DNA of 64,000 nucleotides from Apostichopus japonicus (GCF_037975245.1 NC_092575.1:13923310-13987309), one strand, 5' to 3'. Positions 12,477-24,077 are shown, counted from the stretch's first letter. Notes: generated by a model from the letters alone, not told the origin. Numbers and translations: made by a program.

Positions 12477-12970
12477 GATGTACCACATGTCCAAAAAAAA
12501 GTCAGCATTGGTTAATGTAATTAAACTCTGGCTTCCTCCTGAGCTGGCAAATACACATGAATTGTCAAGTACAGAGGTCAGTGTGAAACCACTGAAAGAT
12601 CTTCTCAGCTTTCAAGAAAACAAGGACTTGAAGCCAAATTGACAGAGGCCACACTGATACCATTCCACTCTCATAAGATGAAGGTATCACACACACTTCA
12701 TTTTGCTTCTGCGATGCAGTGCCTGGTAGACTGTGAGGGTCACCCAATGGATGTTTTAACAACTGCCTGGTTTATAGAGCTCTGCAACAGATAATTCATC
12801 CTAATGTCTAGTCATCATCCTGTCATGGCCTTGAGCAAGTTGAACCCACTTCAACACAAAGCAGCTATTGAATTCTTGTCTAGGTACTGTCAAATCCACA
12901 TCACCATCATTGCTGGTTCCAGCTACGCTGACCATGATAAAAGAGTACAATGAGGGTTTTTTAATTCACC
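12477..12970 (+). pseudogene. Decayed P-element-like (THAP9-type) transposase fragment
   Basis: The reading gives DVPH at 12477-12488, then after a frameshift KSALVNVIKLWLPPELA, VSVKPLKDLLSFQ, KPNLTEATLIPF, KMKVSHTLHF and LTTAWFIELCNR, with an in-frame stop after CNR, then LMSSHHPVMALSKLNP. This order of motifs (PHLLK, then KLT..H..P, KM+VS.A, A.FIE..N..FD..NSR) is the conserved RNase-H-like/insertion region of P-element and THAP9 transposases as I know them. The frame is broken by at least one frameshift and two stops, and no THAP domain or further C terminus was recognised. It lies between the arms of the 13.3-kb foldback, so it may be the relic of that element's own transposase or an unrelated older insertion. 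Confidence 0.6.
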
Positions 12971-14387
12971 CAACAGAGCTTGCATTCCAGTACCTTTGGG
13001 CAGCTGAAAAGATATTCAGAAATTGTTATATATGAGTGTGTTTGTATGCATGCATATGTGTGATTTTCTTGCTTTACAGAACAGCTCCATTTTGATAAGC
13101 TATGTAACGTGGAAACCTGCCAATCATATGTTTGAAATAGGACAGGCTGAAACGATTCTTAAATGAAAAGCTTAACGACTTCTTGCATTTTTATACATCA
13201 CTGTTCAGGTAAGGCCAGTAAGGGCAGTATGAAGAATAAGTAACAATTAATAATTATCATTATGGCCATTTGCTGTCTGCATAATAACAAACTGAATGAT
13301 GTCATCAGCCCTGTGCTCAGTTGACAACACTGACAAGTAGGCACACTATGTCAGTGTGATCCATAAAACCTTATTAAGGACATGACCGTATAGTAAATAT
13401 GTTAATGGAAAATACATAAGCTACAACATACACCAGTATTCGGTTGTTGCAGGGTTTTTTTTTCTCGACAGACCCATTCAATCTGTTGCACCTACTATAG
13501 CATAGTACTACATTCCTGAGAAATTAACACCACAATATCAGTCTTAGGTTTGCCCACAGACTCCCAACTATTGCTAACTCCTACACTCAAGAATATAGTT
13601 TAGTTTAGTAGAAAAAAGACCAGGAGAGACATTCAAGTCCCCATTAAGGACCCTAAGGCTATATGAGAGGAATAAAACCGCGGGACATCAAATGTCATAC
13701 CCAATTACAATGCTTAATGTACTCATCAAAAGTATTATTAAACCCATTCACACTACTTGCAATTCAACCTTCTCAGGCAAACCATTCCATCCATTCACAA
13801 CCCTTGCATAAGTTGTATTAGACTTTAGAGAAAAAGTTATGCCGAATATTAATCCTACTATGTAACATCTGGAGTTTAATACAATGACCCCTGGTACAAC
13901 TACTTTTTGGCAAACCTGAAAAGATCAGTGAAGCATAAATTGTCATTTTATGTGTAGGCCTACTTTATTTAATTGAAGGATCTATTAATGTAGGCCTGAT
14001 GCTATAGTTGTGCGTCTGTAATCTAGCCTAGCCAGGACTGTGATGTGTGCTTTTCGTTTGTATGACTAAAGTAGGACTAGTAGTATGAGGCGTAAAATAA
14101 AACAAGTGTAATGACAGGTTTTCAGCTAGTTTTCTATGCATTTCAGGTGTGAAGATAAACGTAAATGTCATTAACTAACGCATACTCTAATTCATTACCT
14201 GATATCCATTTTGTTCCTCGTATGCCTGTCAAAATCTGACATTCTGAGTCGCTTCGTTTGTTCGCAACGAGCACAGTGTGCAAAGCTGCTATATATTGTG
14301 TGTGGTGTTTTTCGTGTTTCGCGCAACTGGTAACGACAACTGGACCTATTTTGATGCCCATGGTTTGCGTGTGACGTCACAAATCGC
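12971..14387. other. Interior of the giant foldback, no gene resolved
   Basis: AT-rich, with no convincing reading frame. The 3' portion of the P-like transposase would be expected in the first few hundred bases but is too decayed to trace. Nothing else was recognised. Confidence 0.4.
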
Positions 14388-14394
14388 CAGTTGG

Positions 14395-14600
14395 CCAAAC
14401 TCTCTCTATATACGGCTCTGATAGACTCGCAAGCTGACCGTAGCCAATCTCTCGGCACACATCCATTTAACGTCCATGTCGGGAAGTTGTTATTGAACAA
14501 CACCCTTGCCAGACGACACACATTGCTGTCGGCGGGGAATCGAACCGGGCATCTCATGACTGGGAGACGCCGGCGTTAACCACTAGGCTATACACTCCAC
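14395..14600 (-). mobile_element. tRNA-derived SINE
   Basis: On the minus strand the element begins near 14600 with a tRNA-like head: tatagcctagtggttaacgc is the A box and gcccggttcgattccccgc at 14532-14550 is a perfect B box (GGTTCGATTCC). A body containing tggacgttaaatggatg and a tail reaching tatatagagagag near 14400 follow. The body matches the copies at 23.45-23.63 kb and 42.67-42.90 kb (atggacgttaaat, cgtc.g....). It is not called as a functional tRNA gene because the acceptor stem and anticodon arm do not close. Confidence 0.72.
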
Positions 14601-14603
14601 CGA

Positions 14604-15389
14604 ATAGCATACAAATAGCATACAAAGTTTCCGCCGAATAGCATACAAAGTTTCCTTCCCATTCCGGAGAAACACACGCGCACTCTTTTTTTTTTCTTTT
14701 TCTTTTTTTGGGGGGGGGGACCTTAGCGCAACTACATTTTCAGAATGAAGTGATTTCTGTAGACTGGCAACGAACTGAAAACGTTTTTGTTTAATTATTC
14801 GTTCATAGAACTTAATTTTATTTCTTTTATTCATTTCACCCGTCAACCCTTCACATATTTACAGATTTAAAAAACAGAGAAGTGTTCTTGCCTCTCTTCT
14901 TGAAAGTGGTTTTGAACGTTGTAACCCCCTTCGTAGATTCTGAAAGATTCCACTGCTACATTCTAGAGCTGACCATGGAGCTATAAACAGCCAATCAGTC
15001 ATCTCGGGTCAAGCGGAGCTAAACTGACTTTAATAGTTTATTTAGCAAAGTAGTCTTCAAGTGAAATAGGTCTACCCAGACATATATTTTATGCCGAAAT
15101 CCCTTTCTGATTTATTTATGATCTCCATTAGCCATAGCTGATAATGAACCATCCAAGTTACCCTATAGTGCCATTCTATGCATTTTGATTTTATCGTGTT
15201 CCCATGCATGTGCTTGTTCTTTCTCTTGGCGATTTTTCAATAGAAAGTTTCTATTGGAGTGTAGAAGGCAGATCCACCATAAGAAGTCTCACTGGGTTTA
15301 TTCCAACTAAACATAGACCAGAGTTAGTGTGATTTTTTAGTTGATTTCCTTTCATTCAGCTCTACCTAAATATTAATTATAACTTCCAT
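14604..15389. other. Interior of the giant foldback, nothing recognised
   Basis: A T-rich/G-run segment at 14683-14720 and AT-rich DNA with no supported open frame or repeat family. Confidence 0.4.
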
Positions 15390-15397
15390 AATCTAGC

Positions 15398-16694
15398 CAG
15401 GGACGTCGCTAGAGGGGGGTGTGGGGTGTCTCACCCCCCCCCCCCAATCTTGGTAAAACTGACGATAGTTGGAAAATTTTAGTGCGACAGTCGGAAATTC
15501 CTTCTCTAATTTTTCCGACTGGCGCACTTTAATTTTCATATATTCTTGTAGTGACCTAAAATTTTCGGTCAAAATTGACCTTGAATCAGTCATATTTACT
15601 ACGATTTCCTTGTCACAATGAGAAATTGTATCTCGCGATCTTTATACTCCACTATACAAAACTTCGTATGATTTTGAATACTCTAAAAAAAATGCCTAAT
15701 AGAACTACTGTACAGCATATACAATTAAAACGCTCAATGCTAATCTACGGAAGCTTAAAAATGCCATCAACATAAGAAAAACTTTGCCCCATAAGGTGAA
15801 ATTTTTCTGTAAATTGTTTAGATAACAAGATAAAATGTTATCAAAAAACAGAAAAATGTTGCATTGCTTACTTGCTTTTAATGAGTAATTGAACAATTTT
15901 GTGAAAAATGTTTCATTGAAAACTAATCATATCTCGTCAATTAGTCATTTTTTGCTGCAAAATGTTCAATTGTTCACTTCATTCCATATGAGCAATTGAA
16001 AAATTTTCTGAGAAATGTTTAATTGACAACTTATCTTATCTCGTCAATTGGACATTTTTGGCAAAATGTTCAATTGTTCACTTCATTCCAATTGAGCAAT
16101 TGGAAATAATTTCTGCAAAATGTTTAATTGACAACTTATCGTATATCGTCAACTCAACATTTTTCTGCAAAATGTTTAATTGTTCACATCATTCCAAATG
16201 CTCAGTTGGAATGAAGTGAAATTTTTTTTTTATTCATGTGAGTGATAAATAGCCCCACCCCCACCCCCAAGAAAATAATATTAAGTGCGCTAGGAAAAAG
16301 CACTGTATTTTGGGGTAATTCACTATGTCGTCGAATATAGTTTGTGGAAAAAAAGTTTCCCCTTTGTAACATTAACATAGCTTTTTTAGTCAGTAGTCTA
16401 TGTAGCTTATCAAGCAGATAACTTGTACTCAGTTGCTTACTCTCTTAACCAGAGTGATTAATAAGTTTGTGAAGTGAGGGCCAGTGGTACAAATGTACCG
16501 AGAAAAGTTTGGAACAAAAGTGCAGTCGCGAAAGATAGGGTATTCGACTGACACTGACCGTATCGTTGACGAGTATAGTGCGGGGGGGGGGGGGGGGTAC
16601 AAGGCAGCAGTCGGAATTTTCTGGCTCCAAAACCCATCCAGTTGGAATTTCAGCCACTAAACCCCCAAATCATCAGGCCTTAGCTACGTCCCTG
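15398..16694. mobile_element. hAT-type non-autonomous element with 8-bp duplication
   Basis: Left end cagggacgtcgctag; right end (16679-16694) reads, inverted, cagggacgtagctaag. The perfect 8-bp repeat aatctagc flanks it (15390-15397, 16695-16702). The 1,297-bp body has no transposase. It contains C/G homopolymer runs near each end (15436-15447, 16580-16597) and an internal array of about 118-bp units. TIRs starting CAGGG with 8-bp duplications are the hallmark of hAT. Confidence 0.85.
15843..16215. repeat. Internal tandem repeat, unit about 118 bp, about three copies
   Basis: The block aatgttcaattgttcacttc, then gagcaattg, then aatgtttaattgacaactta, then cgtcaa recurs three times with divergence. 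It lies wholly within the hAT element 15398-16694. Confidence 0.65.
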
Positions 16695-16702
16695 AATCTA
16701 GC

Positions 16703-17124
16703 TATACAAATTTTACACAATACACAAAACACATTCAATCCATTAGCAAAAGTGCTAGATTTAAGGTAAATTTCGCGTTTGTTAATTTAAGTCAAAATTA
16801 CACTTTCTAATCACTTACAATTGTATTTAATGTATTAATTCTTCGGTAAATATAAATTAGGCTATATGCTGAGTCAATTATGGGAGTATAGAAGTCAAGA
16901 GATATGTTACATGCTTAATATCCACCCCCCCCCCTCCCCATTTATTCTCTGATTGGATTGAAATGTACTTGCAGAAGAGAAATTTTCATGCCAAATTACT
17001 TTAATCTGGTAGAATTGATACACTTTTACCAATCTATGGGCAAAGATGTTCCATACACTATTACTCAATACTTCATAAGATAAATTTGAAGGAGCGGAAC
17101 AAAGGACCATGCGTTCTGATTGTA
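16703..17124. other. Interior of the giant foldback between two hAT insertions
   Basis: AT-rich sequence with a C-run near 16922-16936. No gene or repeat family recognised. Confidence 0.4.
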
Positions 17125-17132
17125 ATTGAATG

Positions 17133-19344
17133 CAGCGACGTAGCCAGGAATTTGAAAGGGGGGAGCACTTTTTGCGATTGATATGGATTTTCAAAGTTGT
17201 AGGCACGACTATCTGAGCGGAGCGCCACCATCGGTTGGCGCGGAGCGTACAAGAAAATTTTTGGTTTTACAAACCCCCCAGATGGCAGGAAACAGCCCTT
17301 CCCGAATGTTCATTCTGGTTCCCTGGCCTCTTGCTAACTTGAGAAACCTCATTCAAAATCACTTTTAAACCCAAAAAACAAACGAGTTAAAAAAGTACGT
17401 AATTCAATAATACATAATGTATTAAAATTAGCAAGGTACACAAGGGCGGCGGAAGCACCTTTAATCTGGGGGGGGGGGGGCACCGAAGTCAAAGGGCACT
17501 TTGCAGAAATTCGATTGGACTGTTGCAGCCTGATATTTAGTACCCTTTATAAATCTTATTGTATTATCTTATTTGCGTATACACATCACTCCATCAACGC
17601 CCCCACCCCTCCCCCCCCCCCCCCCGTCTAAGTAGTCTTACTTTTCAACTTCTGATACTTGTAGATACAAAGATAGGCCAGAAATGTCTTTGATACAACC
17701 ATAGCCAGTAATTATCTTTGATAAAACTGTAGCTAGTAAATGTTTATCGAAAAGGCTGTTTTGGAACTTGGAACGCCGATCGTGACTACAACAGGCAACA
17801 AAGAGCTGCAGCTCTATACATATAAAGTCTGTTAATCAACGATAGGCTTATTTGACTGTGGAATGTTCTCAACTGAAATTTATCTGCGTAAACGAGTTCT
17901 TAAGTAGATGTTAAAAAACTGACAAGATCGTATCCTAGTCTTTTTCGGCGGGTAGAGTATTGAATGAAACGGCACGCGATATGAATGACAGCCTAGATGA
18001 CAGAATAATAGGTCACCTAATTTAGCCATAATCTTGCTTCGTTCATTTCAATAGTTTTTCCTGTCTTGACTCTTAAACTCGTCCAGCAAGCTTATGGATT
18101 TGAATTATGGGTGTTTTAATAAAAAAGATAACTTGGCCAAAAAAGTGTAGGCCCGGGCCTACAGTGCTACATACTGGCTACGCCCCTGATAGTTCTAAAT
18201 TAGGATTAGATCTCTTACTGAAATATCTCTGTTCTAATAAGGTGATCAAGAGTACAAGTTTTATGTAGAAAAAGGGCACATTTTTAACCTGAGGAAAAGT
18301 GGGGGGCACTTGCCCCCTGTGCCCCCCGGTTCCGCCGCCCTTGAAGGTACATGTACAGAGTAGTCTTACTTACTTTTCAACTTCTGATACTTGTAGATGC
18401 AAAGATAGTCCAGAAATGTCTTTGATACAACTGTAGCTAGTAAATGTTTAAGTTAGCCTAATAAGAGAAGGCGAGAGCTATCCGACGATTGCCATCTGAT
18501 GCAAATTTCCCAAGTGTTTTCTCAACTGAAATATTATCTGCGTAAACGGGTTCTAAACTACATGTTAAAAAACTGACATCGGATCCTATAGTTTTTTCGG
18601 CGGGTAGGGTGTTGAATGAAACTATCGTGCTACATACTGGCTACGCCCTGATCATATGATATCATTATCAGCAGATTTTGTTTCCTGTTTAAATTCTTTT
18701 ACATGTTCTTTTACATAATATATCAGAAAGACAAACATAGTGCTCTTTTACAAGTTTTCCAGTAGGATGATTCTTGTTTATTGTCCAATGTCTGGACTTT
18801 AATACATTTGATGAACTTAACTGATGGACAATATAAACTTTCATATTTTGTAATACAGCCAGAAATGCAGTGGCCTAAAAACAAATATCGTTATCGCAGT
18901 GTATTAGCAGTGTAATAATTATTTATAGGAAGTGCGTATCACGTACGATTGCTAGCTTAGCTTTATAACATGCTGTTCGTGCAACAACTTAGGACGACTC
19001 ATTGAACGAACGTTGTCGACGTTGTTGTGCATACAGTTCGTGACATTCCATAGAGTGCGGTTAGGTAGGCAATATGTATTTTATTACGCAGTGGCCAACT
19101 GTAGGCTTGTAATTGGCTATAAGCTAAATTTAGCTAATTGCATCTGCCAAACTAAGTGAGTAGTTGAATCAGTAGGCGTGAATGTTACTACGATTACAAT
19201 CGAGTTAACGGAGCTAACGAGTATTCAAGATCAAAAGAGCACTGACAAAATACCATGCTAAAAAACGACAGTATAAAAAAAAAATAGACACTGAAAGGGG
19301 GGAGCGGTCGCTCCCCCTGCCCCCCCCCCCTGGCTACGTCCCTG
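17133..19344. mobile_element. hAT-type element (2.2 kb) containing a second hAT element
   Basis: Left end cagcgacgtagccagg; right end, inverted, cagggacgtagccagg. The perfect 8-bp duplication attgaatg lies at 17125-17132 and 19345-19352. The 2,212-bp span includes another complete element at 17441-18343. Near the left end is the shared ctatctgagcggagcgccac / gttggcgcggagcgtaca module. No transposase reading frame is visible. Sequence just outside the nested copy (tagtcttactt.cttttcaacttctgatacttgtag near 18361) also occurs inside it near 17630, so the two families are related or exchanged sequence. Confidence 0.82.
17441..18343. mobile_element. Nested hAT-type MITE (family also at 50.3 kb)
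   Basis: Ends caagggcggcggaagc on the left and, inverted, caagggcggcggaacc on the right. The perfect 8-bp duplication aaggtaca lies at 17433-17440 and 18344-18351. An inverted, shorter copy of the same family is at 50272-50922. Poly-G/C tracts are at 17470-17481 and 17612-17625. No coding capacity. Confidence 0.85.
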
Positions 19345-19352
19345 ATTGAATG

Positions 19353-20189
19353 ATTCATTCAGGATGTTTCCTAGAAGTTTTCTCTCGTAAAAGAGCGCTT
19401 GAACATTAGGCTCGCACTAATTGATACCGATGTACGAGCTGACTTCCTACCGTCATTTAACGTCCATGGAATTACCTTTAAAAGGCTGAGAGTTCATATT
19501 AATCATAGCGTGATTGCTCCCTTGCGTCGAACCATTAAAATTGATAGATAACTGAAATAATCTGCAGCATGTTGACAGTTTAACTGCTTTTTCGCATTTG
19601 TATTCCCAAATGAATGAAATATCGGAATATCTTCTCTTCTACGAATGTCTCTGACCCACGTTAAGAGAGTTAAAGTGATATTGTTCAATGTTTGAACGTT
19701 ACTGCATGTACCATTAATGCATGGTACTTGGTAGGCCTATATAGGGGATGGTTTATTTTTTGATTGTTTGTCCGGCTGTAAGCTTCATAAGCTTCATTGG
19801 GCTATCATGACAGTGCATGCCTGCTACAAGCCTGCTACAGCCTTGCTACGGCCTTGCTACAGTCCTAGAAAGATGCTGTCGCTTTATGCCATCGTGTTCA
19901 AATAGCTGCCACATTGCAATTTTTCCCTTTTGATTAGGCTGAAATTTCGTAAGTCATTTGAGCAAGTTAGAGTCTTATATGCTAACATATCGATGAATTC
20001 GGAAGTCATTTAGAGGCTTTCTTAAATTGTATAAACTTTCCGACAGAATTTGGCCATGTATATAGACATGCTGCCATTAATTAGAATGCACTTTAAACGA
20101 GTTCTCTCTTTTTCATTCCTTGAGGGTCCAAAGTGCAATTTGTAATGCTACCGGTTGACACTAAACGCACGGTACATAACATATGAGAT
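19353..20189. other. Interior of the giant foldback before the right arm
   Basis: No supported gene. A short run of ctgctaca/ttgctac repeats lies at 19819-19862. The tandem arm begins close to 20190. Confidence 0.4.
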
Positions 20190-22842
20190 GGACACTCATT
20201 TAAGAAGTGATGATGTAGTGGTCATTTAAATTGGTCAAGCACTCTTTGGACCGGGCAAGACGCATTATGGTACTCTTCTACACTGTCTTAAAAATCATAT
20301 GACCCATCGGTTAGGTGGTCCAAGGCGTTCTGGTCTTGATTAGGGCCCAAATGCTTTTTATTCGTGATCCTGTTACATTAATTTAAGAAGTGATGATTTA
20401 ATGGTCAGTTTAATTGGTCAAGCACTCTTTGGACCGGGCAAGACGCATTATGGTACCCTTCTACATTGTCATTAGAGCTCATATGACCCATTGCTTAGGT
20501 GGTCCAAGGCGTGCTGCATGGATAAGGGCCCAAAGCTTTTTCGTTGTCCCGTTACACTCATTGAAGAAGTAATGATTTAATGGTCAGTTTAATTGGTCAA
20601 GCACTCTTTGGACCGGGCAAGACGCATTATGGTACTCTTCTACAATGTCATTAGAGTTCATATTACCGATAGGATAGGTGGTCCAAAGCGTGCTGCATGG
20701 ATTATGGCCCAAAGCTATTTGTGGTCCCGTTACACTCATTAAAGAAGTAATGATTTAGTGGTCATTTAAATTGGTCAAGCACGCTTTGGACCGGGCAAGA
20801 CGCATTATGGTACTCTGCTACAATGTCCTTAGAGTAGATGTTACCGATCGGTTAGGCGGTCCAAAGCGTGCTCCATGGATTAGGGCCAAAAGTTTTTTCG
20901 TTGTCCCGTTACACTCATTAAAGAAGTAATGATTTAGTGGTCATTTAAATTGGTCAAGCACTCTTTGGACCAGCAAGACGCATTATGGTACTCTTCTAAA
21001 ATGTCCTTAGAGTTAATGTTAATCATTGGTTAGGTGGTCCAAGGCGTGCTGCATGGATTAGGGCCCAAAGCTTTTTCGTGGTCCCTTAACACTCATTGAA
21101 GAAGTGATGATTTAATGGTCAGTTTAATTGGTCAAGAACTCTTTGGACCGGGCAAGACGCATTATGGTACTCTTCTACAATGTCCTTAGAGTTAATGTTA
21201 CTCATTGGATAGGTGGTCCAAGGCGTGCTGCGTGGATTAGGGCCCAAAGCTTTTTCGTGGTCCCGTTACACTCATTTAAGAAGTAATGATTTAATGGTCA
21301 GTTTAATTGGTCAAGCACTCTTTGGACCGGGCAAGACGCATTATGGTACTCTTCTACAATGTCCTTAGAGTTCATGTTGACCATCGGTTTGGTGATCCAA
21401 GGCGTGCTGCTTGGATTAGGGCCCAAAGTTTTTTTCGTGGTCCCGTTACACTCGATGATGTAGTAATGATTTAGTGGTCATTTAAATTGGTCAAGCACTC
21501 TTTGGACCGGGCAAGACGCATTATGGTACTCTTCTACAATGTCTTTAGAGTACATGTTACCGATTAATTAGGTGGTCCAAGGCGTGCTGCTTGGATTAGG
21601 GCCCAAAGTTTTCTCGTGGTCCCTTTACACTCATTGAAGAAGTAATGATTTAATGGTCAGTTTAATTGGTCAAGCACTCTTTGGACCGGGCAGGACGCAT
21701 TATGGTACTCTTCTACAATGTCCTTAGAGTTCATGGTGACCATCGGTTTGGTGATCCAAGGCGTGCTGCTTGAATTAGGGCCCAAAGTTTTTTCGTTGTC
21801 CCGTTACACTCGATGATGTAGTAATGATTTAGTGGTCATTTAAAGTGGTCAAGCACTCTTTGGACCGGGCAAGACGCATTATGGTACTCTTCTACAATGT
21901 CTTTAGAGTACATGTTACCGATTAATTAGGTGGTCCAAGGCGTGCTGCTTGGATTAGGGCCCAAAGTTTTCTCGTGGTCCCTTTACACTCATTGAAGAAG
22001 TAATGATTTAGTGGTCATTTAAATTGGTCAAGCACTCTTTGGACCGGGCAAGACGCATTATGTTACCCTTCTACAATGTCCTTAGAGTACATGTTACCGA
22101 TTGGTTAGGTGGTCCAAAACGTGCTGCATGGATTAGGGTCCAAAGTTTTTTCGTTGTCCCGTTACACTCATTAAAGAAGTAATGATTTAGTGGTCATTTA
22201 AATTGGTCAAGCACTCTTTGGACCGGGCAAGACGCATTATGTTACTCTTCTACAATGTCCTTGGAGTTAATGTTACCCATTGGTTAGGTGGTCCAAGGCG
22301 TGCTGCATGGATTAGGGCCCAAAGCTTTTTCGTGGTCCCTTAACACTCATTGAAGAAGTAATGATTTACATTTACATTTATTTTAAAAAATGTGTATTTA
22401 ATGGTCATTTTAATTGGTCAAGCACTCTTTGGACCGGGCAAGACGCATTATGGTATCCTTCTACAATGTGTTAAGAATTCATATGACCCATTTGGAAAGG
22501 TGGTCCAAGGCGTGCTAGTCTTGATTAGGGCCTAAAGTATTTTTTTTACATTAATTTAAGAACTGATAAAGTACTGGTCATTTTAGTTGGTCAAGAACTA
22601 TTTGGACCGGGCAAGATGCATTATGGTACCCTTCTACATAGTCATTGGAGTTCATATGACCCATGGGCCATAGATAAACCTCTTTCCACGACCAAATGTT
22701 GAACATCTTGTAAGAAAGCTTTTGTCTTGCCACAGGTGTTACGTCGATACAATTGTCGAATACGTAACCGAATAGGCAGCTCAGTTACTCATTCGCGAAT
22801 ATCGAACGAGGAACGGGGAATAAGTATCTAACTTCATACCGG
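20190..22842 (+). repeat. Right arm of the giant foldback: about fourteen 180-bp tandem units plus unique end
   Basis: The word ggaccgggcaagacgcatta, or a one-base variant, starts near 20248, 20431, 20610, 20788, 20967, 21145, 21325, 21505, 21683, 21862, 22041, 22219, 22431 and 22601. Spacing is about 180 bp, except one 212-bp step caused by an A/T-rich insertion at about 22367-22399. Each unit also carries gtggtccaaggcgtgctgc, attagggcccaaag and gtcccgttacactca. The last 180 bp are unique and mirror the left terminus. Confidence 0.88.
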
Positions 22843-22853
22843 TAACGACGCTA
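22843..22853. repeat. Right target-site duplication of the 13.3-kb foldback
   Basis: An exact copy of taacgacgcta found at 9553-9563, directly after the terminal ccgg. Confidence 0.85.
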
Positions 22854-23445
22854 AGCATATCAACTGTGGTTGACCGAAATTCTATGCCGTAGAAATGCTC
22901 GAGTTGAATTGCTAGGTATTACTCACAAAGTGGAGGCGCTATTGCTTAATTGTTTCTATGTAGAGTTGAATTTCAGTGTGGCGCTTCTGGAGAGCTAAAA
23001 ATCTTTCTGTAGGGTGAGGCATTCGGGAGAAATATTTTCGGAAAGTTGACCGTTTTTTGGCCTTAACATAGACCGAAAAACGTTATTTTTTGACATATTT
23101 TCCCCAAATATAGAGCCATCTCTCTACATATGCCTCTGAGGCTCCTGATTTGATTCCCTGTATGTCTTAGCTAGTTGTATGAGATAGGGTCAGTTGACTG
23201 ACATTTTTCACTGTTCTCACGATTTTTTTGAAAAAAGGGTCAAAACGACCGGTGTTTTGAATGTAAACAAATCTTTGAAGACCAAAAAAAAAAAAAGTCC
23301 ACGTGACCCCCTCGGAAGAAGGTTGTTTATTGATGCAGGCTGTCTTATGTGCAAAATAAAGCTATGGGAAGCTCTCTAGTGTATTCCTATCTCGAGTAAT
23401 GATTTTCTAAAAAGCATGTCTTCACATGTGTTCATTTACGGGCAA
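22854..23445. other. Flank of the giant foldback, no gene
   Basis: AT-rich DNA; the open frame near 23194-23379 is short and low-complexity at its end. Nothing recognised. Confidence 0.4.
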
Positions 23446-23628
23446 GCGGGAATCAAGTCACTCGAAGATTAATATATGTCGTCCAGTTACAGAGTTGTTG
23501 ACAATTGACAATTCATAATCATGGACGTTAAATATGAATGTAAGAGACTGATTTCGGTCAGCTTGCGGCTTTAATAAGCCAATGAGGCTTCTTCGCGAGT
23601 TCCTGCTTGCAGGAGGATCTAAAATACA
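23446..23628 (+). mobile_element. 5'-truncated tRNA-derived SINE
   Basis: Starts inside the B-box area (gggaatcaagtcactc) and continues tatgtcgtccagttacagag, ttgacaattcataatcatgg, acgttaaat and gcttcttcgcgagttcctgc. It is the opposite orientation to the copy at 42672-42898, which it matches over almost its full length. It ends directly at a long (TACA)n tract. Confidence 0.72.
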
Positions 23629-23852
23629 TACATACATACACACATACACGCATACACGCATACATACATACATACATACATACATACATACATACATACA
23701 TACATACATACATACATACATACATACATACATACATACATACATACATACATACATACATACATACATACATACATACATACATACATACATACATACA
23801 TACATACATACATACATACATACATACATACATACATACATACATACACACA

Positions 23853-23900
<48 letters not shown>

Positions 23901-24077
23901 TGCATGCATACATACATACATACATACATACATACATACATACATACATACATACATACATACATACATACATACATACATACATACATACATACATACA
24001 TACATACATACATACATACATACATACATACATACATACATACATACATACATACATACATACATACATACATACAT
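23629..24077. repeat. (TACA)n microsatellite, about 450 bp, with a CGCA-variant core
   Basis: Nearly pure tetranucleotide repeat tacatacataca, interrupted at about 23848-23905 by cacgcacgcacg and catgcatg variants. It starts at the 3' end of a SINE and is probably its expanded tail. All long open frames over it (M-Y-V-C or T-Y-I-H repeats) are artefacts. Confidence 0.95.

Larger units (their letters stand above)
9564..22842. mobile_element. Giant foldback-type element (13.3 kb) with tandem-repeat arms, carrying nested insertions
   Basis: The left terminus (CCGGTGTGAAGTTAGATAC) and the complement of the right terminus (CCGGTATGAAGTTAGATAC) are near-identical. The match continues for about 180 bp of unique sequence (cgttcctcgttcgatattcg, caagacaaaagctttcttac and so on) into 180-bp repeats containing ggaccgggcaagacgcatta or its complement. 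The left arm (9564 to about 10107) has two to three units; the right arm (about 20190-22842) has about fourteen. Perfect 11-bp direct repeats flank the element. The 10-kb interior holds a decayed P-element-like transposase (about 12477-12970), a TTAA MITE, SINE pieces, a hAT MITE and a hAT-in-hAT nest. Without those the core would be about 9 kb. The length of the duplication fits Mutator-like elements (8-11 bp) better than P (7-8 bp), so the mobilising family is unresolved. Confidence 0.82.

Noticed and set aside
14532-14600. Functional tRNA gene
   Set aside because: Perfect B box, but the cloverleaf does not close and the sequence continues into a SINE body shared with other copies.
20190-22842. 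CRISPR-like array
   Set aside because: Units are contiguous 180-bp tandem repeats with no unique spacers, in a eukaryotic context with an inverted partner.
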